Shown here one piece after another: positions 27,982-36,044 of a DNA stretch of 64,000 bases (the first letter of the stretch is position 1; the number at the start of each line of letters is the position of its first letter). The notes under the pieces are model-generated. The model was not told the DNA's origin, did not search any database, and saw only the letters and a list, made by a program, of their open reading frames with translations. This DNA comes from Alloscardovia criceti DSM 17774 (GTDB taxonomy: Bacteria; Actinomycetota; Actinomycetes; Actinomycetales; Bifidobacteriaceae): assembly GCF_000376885.1 (NCBI RefSeq), contig NZ_AQXR01000010.1, positions 186,001 to 250,000 of the forward strand, written 5' to 3'. Made by a program: the position numbers and the translations under genes.

Positions 27982-29376
27982 TTAATAATGTACGTACTGG
28001 TAGGCGTTCACATTTCCAATCGTGCGCCATCCTGCCTGTCCGTTGTAACCCGATCCGGACTCAGAAATCAGGATAGTTCCGTTGGAATTCACTCGCTCCA
28101 CAACGGCGACGTGACCATAAGTGCGGTCCGCACCTGCCTGACCTGGCTGGAAGACAACGACTGCGCCCACGTGTGGAGTGTTGTTGACCACGTAGCCGAG
28201 GCGACGTGCGGAGTTTGCCCAGTCCATACCGTTACCCATATAGGAGCCGACTGGAAGGCCTAAAGCCGTACGACGGTTGTATGCATACCACGTGCACTGG
28301 CTCCATGGATATGCACCACCCAAAACGCCGGTGCGCCCGGTGGAGTGACCGTAGCAAGTGGTGTCCGTAGAACCACAGTTGCCCGGCACGGAGTAGTCAC
28401 CCGAGTACTGAGCAGAGTAGCTCGTATCTGCGGCCTGACTGGAGGAAGAACCGGTGTACTGGGAGGTAGCAGAATTACGACGCTGTGCAGCGGCCTGAGC
28501 GGCTGCCTGTGCGGCAAGCTGGCGGTTGTACTCTTCCACCTGAGCCTGAGCCTGCACGATGGCTGCAGCTTCTTGTGCTTCTGCGGTCTGCAAGTCGGCC
28601 TGCTGAGCCGTCAAGTCCTTGGACTTTTGATCGGCCTGCGCACGCAACTCGCCCAAAGAAGCGACCTTTGCGTCGGCATCTGCAGAGGCTTGCTGTGCTG
28701 CTGCGGATTCATTATCTGCCTGAGTTTTTAAGTCTGAAATGCGCTGCTCGATAGCAACCAAGCGATCCGCACGGTTCTTGCCGGTGCTCAGTTCTGTAGC
28801 AGAATCGGAGGCTGTTTTGGCCTCAACACGGCTAACGGCTGCATCGGACTGCATGGATTGGATGAAATCATCGGTGCTCTTAGAACCCGTGACAACGCTC
28901 ATCGTCTTGGATGCATTGGAGCCGTGGAAGCTGCTACGTGCCATGGCTGCGACCTTATCCTTGGCATCATCATTGCTAGACTGAGCGTTTTCCAATTGCT
29001 GCTCCAGCGTGGTCTTATCGCTTTGTGCAGCGGTCAAACGGTCTGCGGCTTCCTGCGCGCGTTGAGCTGCGGCAGAGGCGGCATCCTGAGCTTCGGAAGC
29101 GGCGGTTTCTGCGGCAGGAATTTGATTGTTGACCAAATCATCCAGATCGGTAATCAATTGCGCGAGTTCTTGGTTCACTCCGGCCAGCTGAGCCTTGAGC
29201 TGAGCCTGCTGCTGCTGATGCTGAGCCAATGTCTGATATGGGGTGACAGCATAAGCATCCGTTGCTGGCGAAATGTACCACGAAACGATGCTTCCCGAGA
29301 TGAGTGAAAGGGCGACGGTTCCTGCTGCAATCGCCATTTTCAGCGATTTACGCAGGCTTTTCGTTGTTGCTTTCAT
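27982..29376 (-). CDS. PcsB-like secreted peptidoglycan hydrolase with CHAP domain
   Basis: 464 residues. An N-terminal signal (about residues 1-43, ending ATDAYA) is followed by a long Ala/Gln-rich coiled coil (about 45-295), a Ser/Thr linker, and a C-terminal CHAP domain. Catalytic Cys361 is in YPWSQCTWYAYNRR and His422 in TYGHVAVVE, with Glu439 in ILISESG. This is the architecture of streptococcal PcsB and mycobacterial RipC, hydrolases switched on by FtsEX. It lies directly after ftsX on the same strand with its own promoter-like sequence, so it is very likely the FtsEX-controlled septum-splitting enzyme of this organism. Confidence 0.9.
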   Translation of the reverse strand: MKATTKSLRKSLKMAIAAGTVALSLISGSIVSWYISPATDAYAVTPYQTLAQHQQQQAQLKAQLAGVNQELAQLITDLDDLVNNQIPAAETAASEAQDAASAAAQRAQEAADRLTAAQSDKTTLEQQLENAQSSNDDAKDKVAAMARSSFHGSNASKTMSVVTGSKSTDDFIQSMQSDAAVSRVEAKTASDSATELSTGKNRADRLVAIEQRISDLKTQADNESAAAQQASADADAKVASLGELRAQADQKSKDLTAQQADLQTAEAQEAAAIVQAQAQVEEYNRQLAAQAAAQAAAQRRNSATSQYTGSSSSQAADTSYSAQYSGDYSVPGNCGSTDTTCYGHSTGRTGVLGGAYPWSQCTWYAYNRRTALGLPVGSYMGNGMDWANSARRLGYVVNNTPHVGAVVVFQPGQAGADRTYGHVAVVERVNSNGTILISESGSGYNGQAGWRTIGNVNAYQYVHY

Positions 29377-29409
29377 ATTAAATCCTTCATCCTACGGTTC
29401 TTAAACCGC

Positions 29410-29455
29410 ATTTCTACACTATTTCTACACTAATACATGTTGTACAGAGGGTCAA
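29410..29455 (-). promoter_or_regulatory. Promoter with tandem direct repeat before the CHAP hydrolase
   Basis: On the minus strand TTGACC (29450-29455) is 17 bases from TAGTGT (29427-29432). Overlapping the -10 is a perfect 11-base tandem repeat, ATTTCTACACT twice on the plus strand (29410-29431). Read on the minus strand it gives TGTAGA-N5-TGTAGA, the direct-repeat spacing bound by OmpR-family regulators such as WalR and MtrA. Confidence 0.5.
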
Positions 29456-29459
29456 GAAA

Positions 29460-30383
29460 TTAAGCGTGCAAGTACTTCCTCAAGGACACAGAGGATGCAA
29501 TGACCGACAAGAGAATGGCACCCACAATAATGCCGGGTGCAAGCCACAATACGCTTGTCATATCAATGAACGACATCCATGTCACAGACTTGGCCAACCA
29601 ATCCGTGACAAACACCTTAATAATGCCCATCAGCGTGCCGATCGCTATGAGCGAACCAATCAGTGAGGCCATCACACCTTCCAAGATAAACGGCAGACGA
29701 ATTGCCCAGTTGGAAGCACCCACATAGCGCATGATTTCCGTTTCTTTGCGACGGCTGGCAGCGCTCATGCGTATGGTCGTACCGGTCAGCAGCACAGCGA
29801 CCACCACCATAACAATCGCCAAGGCGCTAAAGACAACCGTACCGCGGTTGAGCACCGCAAAGACGGGTTCAAAAATTTCTCGCTGATCTTCGACCTGCTC
29901 TACACCCTTCGTGCCGCTCAAGGCCTCAGACACGAGCTGATACTTATTGGCATCCTGTAGTTTCAAGCGCAACGATGCCTGCATATCTGCGGCTGTGAGG
30001 GTACGGCCGTTGTAAACGCCACCTGGGTACTGCTTGACGAAGGTGTTATTGAAGAAGTCTTCCTTGCTCACGTACGTAATGCTGGAAACAACACCCGAAA
30101 GTTCATTTTGGATCTTGGCTTCGATGTCGGACACCTCACCATCCGTAGGCGATACGCCGGAGGCGCAGTTTGCGGACGTGCTCGTGCCATCTGGGCAGAG
30201 CCACACGACTACCTCGACTTGGTCATACCAGTCGCCCTTGGCTTTTTGCACCTGCGTTTGCAGCAGCGCTGCGGCGCCGATGAACACGAAGGAAATAAAG
30301 GTGACGAGCATGACGGAAATAATCATGGCGCCGTTGCGCTTAAAATTCGTCCAAGCTTGGGAAAGGATAAAACGCAAACGCAT
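29460..30383 (-). CDS. ftsX: Cell-division protein FtsX
   Basis: Membrane subunit of the FtsEX complex that transmits ATPase state to a cell-wall hydrolase. 307 residues with four membrane helices: the first at about 20-42 (AMIISVMLVTFISFVFIGAA), then a large extracellular loop of about 130 residues, and three helices near the C-terminus. MRLRFILSQAWTNFKRNGAM is the typical start. The loop has two Cys (VVWLCPDG and SANCASG) that could form a disulfide. Starts 2 bases after the ftsE stop. Confidence 0.95.
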   Translation of the reverse strand: MRLRFILSQAWTNFKRNGAMIISVMLVTFISFVFIGAAALLQTQVQKAKGDWYDQVEVVVWLCPDGTSTSANCASGVSPTDGEVSDIEAKIQNELSGVVSSITYVSKEDFFNNTFVKQYPGGVYNGRTLTAADMQASLRLKLQDANKYQLVSEALSGTKGVEQVEDQREIFEPVFAVLNRGTVVFSALAIVMVVVAVLLTGTTIRMSAASRRKETEIMRYVGASNWAIRLPFILEGVMASLIGSLIAIGTLMGIIKVFVTDWLAKSVTWMSFIDMTSVLWLAPGIIVGAILLSVIASSVSLRKYLHA

Positions 30384-30385
30384 TC

Positions 30386-31597
30386 TTACTCACCATCCTT
30401 TACGGAAGTCTTCTTCTCATTGGCTGCAGTTTCCTCGGCAGGCGTTCCGATTTCACCGTTGTCTTGAACGGCTGGCTTCTGGCTATCAGACACCAAGAAG
30501 GCTGGTGGCGCTGGAGGAGCAGGAGGAGCTACTTCGGAAGTGCCTTCTGCGGATTGTTCAGCGGTATCTGTCGGTGTGTGTGGTTCGCCGTCTTCTGCGC
30601 TCACAGGAGGGACCAGACCCGTACCCCATGTCAAGGTTTCCTCCGCAGGTGCGAATGCTTCGCCATAGCGCCCGGTGCGGCCCGAATGCACATTGCGTGC
30701 TAGACGTGCCACGCTTTCAGAGAGTTCGTCTTGGCTTGTGAGGGCGCTATCCTCCTGTGGTGGGCGGAATTTGTCCAGGTCCACCGTGTGCTCCACCATG
30801 CCTTCAGCCACATCGGCACCCTGCACTACGCTCGTCACCTCGTGCACGGATTTCACGGCCTGCTCGAGACGGGATTTATTCGCCACATCCTCATCTGGGA
30901 AGTACAACGCGGAATCGTATTTACCATTTTCTTCATCGCGCACAATGCGTCCGTTATGCAGCTCAATCACGCGCTTGCGCATGGAATTCACAATTTCCTC
31001 GTTATGCGTAGCCATCACAATCGTCGTGCCTGTGCGATTAATAGCCTCCAGCACCTCCATAATGCCCACAGAGGTCGTAGGATCCAAGTTTCCTGTAGGC
31101 TCGTCGGCCAAAATAATGGCAGGATGGTTTGCATATGCGCGCGCAATGGCCACACGCTGCGCCTCACCACCGGACAGCTCGTGCGGCATGCGGTCCTCTT
31201 TACCGGTCAATCCCACGGCTTCCAGCACTTGTGGCACGATGGACTTAATGGTGGAGCGCCTAGTACCAATGACTTCCAATGCAAAGGCTACATTCTCCCA
31301 CACAGTCATGTTTTCTAGCAGTTTATAATCCTGAAAGACAAAGCCAATGCCGCGGCGATAATGCGGCACGCGACGATGCGAAATACGGCGCAAATCATTG
31401 CCCGCTACGCGAATTTCGCCTTCGCTAATTTCCTCTTCCCGAAGAAGCAGGCTCAGCAAGGTGGACTTACCCGCACCGCTGGCACCCACTAGGAATACAA
31501 AGTCGCCACGATCGATGTGGAGGTTAATATCCTCTAGGGCAGGCCGCGATGCGCGGTCATATACCTTGCTCACATTCACAAGATCTATCAGAGCCAT
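30386..31597 (-). CDS. ftsE: Cell-division ATPase FtsE with long C-terminal tail
   Basis: ATPase of the FtsEX complex. 403 residues from the ATG at 31597, chosen because GGAGAAGGAC lies just before it; an open frame continues 39 codons upstream without support. The ATPase core occupies about 1-225: Walker A GASGAGKST, signature [16 protein letters not shown], Walker B ILADEPTGNLDP. The remaining 175 or so residues are low-complexity, rich in Glu, Ser, Thr and Pro (APPAPPAPPAF), and probably disordered. Ordinary FtsE ends at about 220-230 residues, so the tail nearly doubles it. Confidence 0.94.
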   Translation of the reverse strand: MALIDLVNVSKVYDRASRPALEDINLHIDRGDFVFLVGASGAGKSTLLSLLLREEEISEGEIRVAGNDLRRISHRRVPHYRRGIGFVFQDYKLLENMTVWENVAFALEVIGTRRSTIKSIVPQVLEAVGLTGKEDRMPHELSGGEAQRVAIARAYANHPAIILADEPTGNLDPTTSVGIMEVLEAINRTGTTIVMATHNEEIVNSMRKRVIELHNGRIVRDEENGKYDSALYFPDEDVANKSRLEQAVKSVHEVTSVVQGADVAEGMVEHTVDLDKFRPPQEDSALTSQDELSESVARLARNVHSGRTGRYGEAFAPAEETLTWGTGLVPPVSAEDGEPHTPTDTAEQSAEGTSEVAPPAPPAPPAFLVSDSQKPAVQDNGEIGTPAEETAANEKKTSVKDGE

Positions 31598-31911
31598 ATG
31601 TCCTTCTCCGTAATCTTTTCTTTCATTACAAGTCGTATGTATTTTTCCCAGAAATTCCTCAGCAGACTCACAGCCCGCTAAAGCCCAGGAAATCGCATGC
31701 TTTCCAAGATTCAAGCTTAGTATGTCAAGCTTAACGAAAGCCTTCGAATGTTTCAGCGGATGAACATGCGCATAGCGTGCACAAGCCCGAAATTAGCGGT
31801 TTTTGAGGCACATTTCCGGTTCTTTTTAATTTTTCGAATTTTCCGTGAGATATGTCACACGTAGCACGTGCAAGGCGAGACCGCACCTAGCTGTTCATCA
31901 CCTCAGTTCTC
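31598..31911. other. Intergenic region upstream of ftsE
   Basis: 314 bases without a credible gene, holding the ftsE promoter and the end of prfB. It contains the 9-base direct repeat TCAAGCTTA at 31711-31719 and 31725-31733 and a minus-strand TTGACA (31723-31728) without a convincing -10 at the right distance. I see no clear prfB terminator. Confidence 0.5.
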
Positions 31912-33039
31912 CTATCCTTCACTGTTCATCGCCTCGCGACGCTGCTGATGACGCCAGCGAATGCCCGCATCAATAAAAGCATCTAAATCGCCATCAAATA
32001 CGCCTTGTGTATCCGAGGTCTCATAACCCGTGCGCAAATCCTTCACCATCTGATACGGGTGCAGCACATACGAACGCATTTGATCGCCCCAGCTGGCCTT
32101 AATATCACCCGCGAGTTCCTTACGCGTTTTCGCTTCTTCCTCATGCTTCATCACCAACAGGCGCGATTGCAAAATGCTCATCGCTGCGGCACGGTTTTGA
32201 ATCTGGCTGCGCTCATCCTGCATGGTAATCACGATGCCCGTAGGAATATGCGTTAAACGCACAGCCGAGTATGTGGTGTTGACACCCTGTCCGCCCGGAC
32301 CGGAGGACATATAGGTATCGATGCGAATATCACTGTCCGGGATGTCGATGTGGTCCGTAGGCTCCACCAAAGGAATGACCTCCACCGCGGCAAAGCTCGT
32401 CTGTCTGCGTGACTGATTATCAAAAGGCGAAATGCGCACGAGGCGATGCGTGCCACCCTCTACAGAGAGCTTGCCGTAAGCATACTCGCCTTCGACCTGG
32501 AAGGTAGCGGATTTAATACCCGCTTCTTCGGCGTACGAGGTGTCGAGCACCTTCGCCTTGAAGCCCGCCCGCTCGGCATAGCGCAAATACATGCGCAAAA
32601 GCATTTGTGCCCAGTCGGCAGCATCGACGCCACCGGCACCGGAACGAATCGTCACCACCGCTGTGCGATCGTCGTACTCACCATCGAGCAGGGTTTGAAT
32701 TTCCATGGTTTCGATGGTTTTGCGCGTCTGCGTCAGCTCGCTTTTCGCCTCTGTCATAGAGTCTTCGTCGTTTTCTTCAGATCCGAGCTCATACAAGGTT
32801 TCAATATCTTCGAGATGCTGGGAAATCTCCTCGAATTTACGCAATTGTGCTTGACTGGCAGACAGCTGAGACGTGATTTTTTGTGCGTTTTCTGGGTCAT
32901 CCCACAAGGTAGGTTCGCTTGCTTGCCTTTCTAAGTCTGCAATGCGAGTGCGCAAACGGTTCAGGTCTACAGCTTCGGCAATAGTGTCATATTTTGCCTG
33001 TGCTTCGCTTAAATCTTGTGAAAAGTCATAATCAGCCAC
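31912..33039 (-). CDS. prfB: Peptide chain release factor 2
   Basis: Terminates translation at UGA and UAA. 375 residues from a GTG at 33039. The stop-codon tripeptide is SPF in [16 protein letters not shown] and the catalytic loop is GGQ in [17 protein letters not shown]. The usual programmed +1 frameshift is absent: the frame runs straight through from the N-terminal segment [20 protein letters not shown]. The frame also stays open about 120 codons upstream, across the interval towards dapD, but that part looks non-coding. Upstream of ftsE on the same strand. Confidence 0.95.
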   Translation of the reverse strand: MADYDFSQDLSEAQAKYDTIAEAVDLNRLRTRIADLERQASEPTLWDDPENAQKITSQLSASQAQLRKFEEISQHLEDIETLYELGSEENDEDSMTEAKSELTQTRKTIETMEIQTLLDGEYDDRTAVVTIRSGAGGVDAADWAQMLLRMYLRYAERAGFKAKVLDTSYAEEAGIKSATFQVEGEYAYGKLSVEGGTHRLVRISPFDNQSRRQTSFAAVEVIPLVEPTDHIDIPDSDIRIDTYMSSGPGGQGVNTTYSAVRLTHIPTGIVITMQDERSQIQNRAAAMSILQSRLLVMKHEEEAKTRKELAGDIKASWGDQMRSYVLHPYQMVKDLRTGYETSDTQGVFDGDLDAFIDAGIRWRHQQRREAMNSEG

Positions 33040-33221
33040 GTTTACACACCTTACGCTGATATCTGTATGAATGGGCGTAAATAGGACAGGACTTAACAAC
33101 CTACGCACATTTACGTTAAACTTGGGGCTGTATATGTCGGTTTGCAAAGGCTTATGCTGTGTGTTCGCCGATATTTTCGTGAGTACATGCAATGCACTCG
33201 ACAGCATTGCAGAATTGAGGA

Positions 33222-34226
33222 ATGATGACTTCACAACGCGCTGCTTGGGGATGGGGATTAGCTTCCATCGATGAGGCTGGAACGATTTTGGATGTGTGGT
33301 ATCCCACGCTTCAGGTGGGATCTTTAGATGAGGTACCTTCCGAAGCTCGCCGTGAAAACCATAATTTTGGTGCGCTCGTACACGAGGATGCGGATGCACG
33401 TGGCGTGCGCCGCACAGCTGTGTTCACCATTTCCAAGCTGGATGAGGCTATTGAAAATTCTGCGGATGCGTATCTGCGCTTGCATTTGCTATCTCAGCGT
33501 TTGGCTCTGCCTAATTCCTTGAATCTGGAAGGCATTTTTGGCGCTTTGGCTAATGTTGTATGGACGAATTATGGTCCTTTTGCTGTAGAAAACTTTGGTC
33601 TGCGCAAGATGGATGTACTAGCGGATGCTCGCAGCACCGGACACATGGCGGCTGATGTCAATGTGCTGTCCATCGATAAGTTCCCACGCATGGTGGATTA
33701 TGTAGTACCTCAAGGCGTGCGCATCGGCAATGCAGACCGTATCCGCTTGGGTGCGCACTTGGCGGAGGGCACCACTGTCATGCACGAGGGCTTCGTGAAT
33801 TTCAATGCGGGCACATTGGGTGTGTCCATGGTCGAAGGCCGTATTTCTCAAGGTGTGGTCGTGGGTGATGGTTCCGATATCGGTGGTGGAGCTTCCATTA
33901 TGGGCACTTTGAGCGGCGGCGGCAAGCACCGCGTATCCATTGGCAAGCATTCTTTGCTGGGTGCCAACGCGGGCATTGGCATTTCTTTGGGCGATAATTG
34001 CGTGGTGGAGGCGGGACTTTATGTTACTGCTGGCACGAAAATCAGCCTGTATGACAAGGAACGCGTAGCATCCGGACAGGCCCTGGATGTGGTGAAGGGT
34101 GCGGATTTGAGCGGCAAGGATAATATCTTGTTTATCCGCAATTCTGTCAGTGGCGCAATTGAAGCCCGTTCACGCACGGCTGGCAAGCTGGGTATCGAGC
34201 TCAACGCAGACTTACATAAGAATTAA
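33222..34226 (+). CDS. dapD: Tetrahydrodipicolinate N-succinyltransferase
   Basis: Succinylates tetrahydrodipicolinate in the lysine and meso-diaminopimelate pathway. 334 residues of the actinobacterial DapD type. A left-handed beta-helix occupies the C-terminal half with hexapeptide repeats such as [20 protein letters not shown], and [25 protein letters not shown] precedes tandem ATGs at 33222 and 33225. Divergent from prfB. Use of the succinylase route is inferred from this gene. Confidence 0.95.
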   Translation: MMTSQRAAWGWGLASIDEAGTILDVWYPTLQVGSLDEVPSEARRENHNFGALVHEDADARGVRRTAVFTISKLDEAIENSADAYLRLHLLSQRLALPNSLNLEGIFGALANVVWTNYGPFAVENFGLRKMDVLADARSTGHMAADVNVLSIDKFPRMVDYVVPQGVRIGNADRIRLGAHLAEGTTVMHEGFVNFNAGTLGVSMVEGRISQGVVVGDGSDIGGGASIMGTLSGGGKHRVSIGKHSLLGANAGIGISLGDNCVVEAGLYVTAGTKISLYDKERVASGQALDVVKGADLSGKDNILFIRNSVSGAIEARSRTAGKLGIELNADLHKN

Positions 34227-34242
34227 TTAAGGTTTCGCTATC

Positions 34243-34283
34243 ACAAGCGGCGGCTGCTTGCCTACGAAACAGCCGCCGCTTGT
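34243..34283. terminator. Hairpin between convergent dapD and map
   Basis: ACAAGCGGCGGCTG and CAGCCGCCGCTTGT form a perfect 14-bp GC-rich stem with a 13-base loop. Neither side has a strong U-run, but its position between convergent genes fits a shared end. Confidence 0.7.
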
Positions 34284-34301
34284 AATATATCCAGTCTATA
34301 A

Positions 34302-35081
34302 CTACTCACCATCGCGAGCAGTGAGAATAATTGGCTCACCATCGGTAATAGCAATGGTGTGCTCCGTATGCGCACCTCGAGAACCATCCGCAGAACGTAA
34401 GGTCCAGCCATCCTTCTCGTCCTGGATAATCTCGTCCGTGGTCGCAAGGAACCATGGCTCGATAGCAATGACCAAGCCTGGACGCAAACGATAACCGTGA
34501 TGTGCGCGACCGTTATTTGGCACGTGAGGATCGCCATGCATAATGTGTCCTACACCGTGACCACCAAATTCCAGATTCACCTCATACCCGTAGCTAGCAG
34601 CCACATCACCAATAGCAGCAGAAATATCACCTAAGCGATTTCCTGCTCTCGCCTGGTCTATACCCGCAGCAAGAGCTTCTTCGGTGCTCTTAATCAGACG
34701 CAAATCTTCTTGGCGCGCATCGCCCACCACGAAGCTGATAGCGGAATCACCTACCCAACCATCCACGTTAATCGCTAAATCGAGGGATACAAGATCGCCA
34801 TTTTTCAGGTTGTAATCATATGGCACACCATGCAAGACGGCATCGTTCACAGAGGTGCAAATATAATGTGCGAATGGACCTGTACCGAAATCTGGAGCAT
34901 AATCCACATAGCAGGATGCGGCACCTGCGCGATTTTCGATGGCATGCTTAACAAAATTGTCAATTTCCAGAAGATTTGTGCCCACCTTGGTCATTTTTTT
35001 TAGGTCGGACAAAATCTGACCAACAAACTTGCCTGCTGGTCGCATTTGTTGTATTTCTTGTGGCGTCTTCAGTTCAATCAT
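34302..35081 (-). CDS. map: Methionine aminopeptidase, type I
   Basis: Removes initiator methionine from new proteins. 259 residues. The five metal ligands are seen: Asp in LVSLDLAIN, Asp in WVGDSAISF, His in GHGVGHIMH, Glu in VIAIEPWF and Glu in GAHTEHTIAI. It lies 29 bases after the manganese exporter gene. There is no Shine-Dalgarno sequence before the ATG, and a TATCCT box 6 bases upstream could give a leaderless mRNA. Confidence 0.96.
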   Translation of the reverse strand: MIELKTPQEIQQMRPAGKFVGQILSDLKKMTKVGTNLLEIDNFVKHAIENRAGAASCYVDYAPDFGTGPFAHYICTSVNDAVLHGVPYDYNLKNGDLVSLDLAINVDGWVGDSAISFVVGDARQEDLRLIKSTEEALAAGIDQARAGNRLGDISAAIGDVAASYGYEVNLEFGGHGVGHIMHGDPHVPNNGRAHHGYRLRPGLVIAIEPWFLATTDEIIQDEKDGWTLRSADGSRGAHTEHTIAITDGEPIILTARDGE

Positions 35082-35087
35082 GCTTAC

Positions 35088-35093
35088 AGGATA
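35088..35093 (-). promoter_or_regulatory. Possible -10 for leaderless map transcript
   Basis: Minus-strand TATCCT stands 6 bases before the map ATG, so transcription would begin at or next to the A of the start codon. The -35 (TTTAGG at 17 bases) is weak. This lies in the 29-base gap after the mntP stop. Confidence 0.3.
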
Positions 35094-35110
35094 CGCTCAC
35101 GCCAGAACAC

Positions 35111-35686
35111 CTAAATAAAGCTTTTCAAACCGATGAGCACCAACACAATGCCACCAGTGACTTCCGCTGGCTTCTGCCATTTTTCCCCTGCAGCCTTGCC
35201 TAATTTCAAACCGACAAAAACAAAAAATGCGGTAATCAGCGAAACCACAATCACGGTCAGCACATACGGCAAGCTATGTGACAATCCCAAGCTCGAGCCA
35301 ACTGCCACGGCATCGATACTGCAGGCGAAAGCCAAGGGAACCAGTGTTTTCCAAGTCAGCGGCGGGATGGACAGCAAGGATTCTTCTTCACTTTCCTCAC
35401 GCAGGGCCGCGCGAATCATGACACCACCCACAACTGCAAGTAGAGTGAAGGAAATCCACGGACCAATGCCGTTAATAACCATCGCCAAGGAATCGCCTAA
35501 CACAAAGCCCAAGGAGAGCATGGCGGCATGAATCACCGTAAACCATACCACTGCTTTGGTGTAATCCTTCGCCTTCAAGGAGCCGTGCATGCGTGCACCG
35601 ATAGACATAGAAACGGAAAGCGCATCAATGGCAAGCGTCGCTCCTAATACGATGACAGCAATCCATACTGCACCTAAACTTGCCAT
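35111..35686 (-). CDS. mntP: Manganese exporter MntP
   Basis: Inner-membrane efflux of Mn2+. 191 residues from the ATG at 35686, close to the 188 of E. coli MntP; GGGAGG precedes this start, and the upstream extension is not supported. Six membrane helices in two similar halves, each with the family motif: LAIDALSVSMSIGAR in the first and CSIDAVAVGSSLGL in the second, whose Asp residues are needed for transport in this family. Paired with map, a Mn/Fe/Co-dependent enzyme. Confidence 0.93.
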   Translation of the reverse strand: MASLGAVWIAVIVLGATLAIDALSVSMSIGARMHGSLKAKDYTKAVVWFTVIHAAMLSLGFVLGDSLAMVINGIGPWISFTLLAVVGGVMIRAALREESEEESLLSIPPLTWKTLVPLAFACSIDAVAVGSSLGLSHSLPYVLTVIVVSLITAFFVFVGLKLGKAAGEKWQKPAEVTGGIVLVLIGLKSFI

Positions 35687-35886
35687 GTATTTCGCCTCCC
35701 CATCTGCGCTCTGCATATGTGTGTATGCACGCACTATCGTCAAAATTTCTTAGACCTTAATCTACCGCGCATTTGCGGGAAAAGCGGAGAAATCAGCTGT
35801 ATCGTTATAGTTTCGAGGGGTCGAACTTTGCTGTGCGCTAAGTGCGTGAAATACTACAGTCTCTGGGCTGTTAGGAGTTAAAAGCA
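35687..35886. other. Divergent interval mntP/pepO
   Basis: Holds promoters in both directions. Minus strand: TTGACG about 55 bases before mntP. Plus strand: TTGCTG, 18 bases, TACTAC ending about 35855. No yybP-ykoY (Mn) riboswitch fold was recognised by eye. Confidence 0.35.
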
Positions 35887-35958
35887 ATGGTGCATTTCAC
35901 TCATGCACACACATGCTTGCGCACAACGCGCCTGCGTACGAAAAGCTCACACCGATGA
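35887..35958 (+). CDS. Possible 23-residue leader peptide before pepO
   Basis: ATG at 35887 follows AGGAG by 9 bases and downstream of the likely pepO promoter. It encodes MVHFTHAHTCLRTTRLRTKS plus three residues, rich in His, Thr and Arg. Its TGA overlaps an in-frame pepO ATG at 35955 as ATGA, the arrangement seen in coupled genes. It has no known homolog that I recognise and could be chance. Confidence 0.35.
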   Translation: MVHFTHAHTCLRTTRLRTKSSHR

Positions 35959-36044
35959 AAGAACCGATGAAAGATATGTCACAATATAAGTCACTTTCAG
36001 CGAAAACTTCCACAGAACTTTTGTATTGCGATAGGATTGTATTT

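Noticed and set aside
31598..31714. 39-codon N-terminal extension of ftsE
   Set aside because: A strong ribosome-binding site stands before the ATG at 31597, and FtsE proteins begin at that point.
31912..33039. Programmed +1 frameshift in prfB
   Set aside because: The reading frame is continuous through the N-terminal region without an in-frame UGA.
33040..33399. 120-codon N-terminal extension of prfB
   Set aside because: The extra sequence is unlike any release-factor domain, runs into dapD on the other strand and has no good start; the GTG at 33039 gives the normal RF2 length.
35687..35760. yybP-ykoY manganese riboswitch before mntP
   Set aside because: No matching conserved stem or loop sequence was found by eye in the leader.
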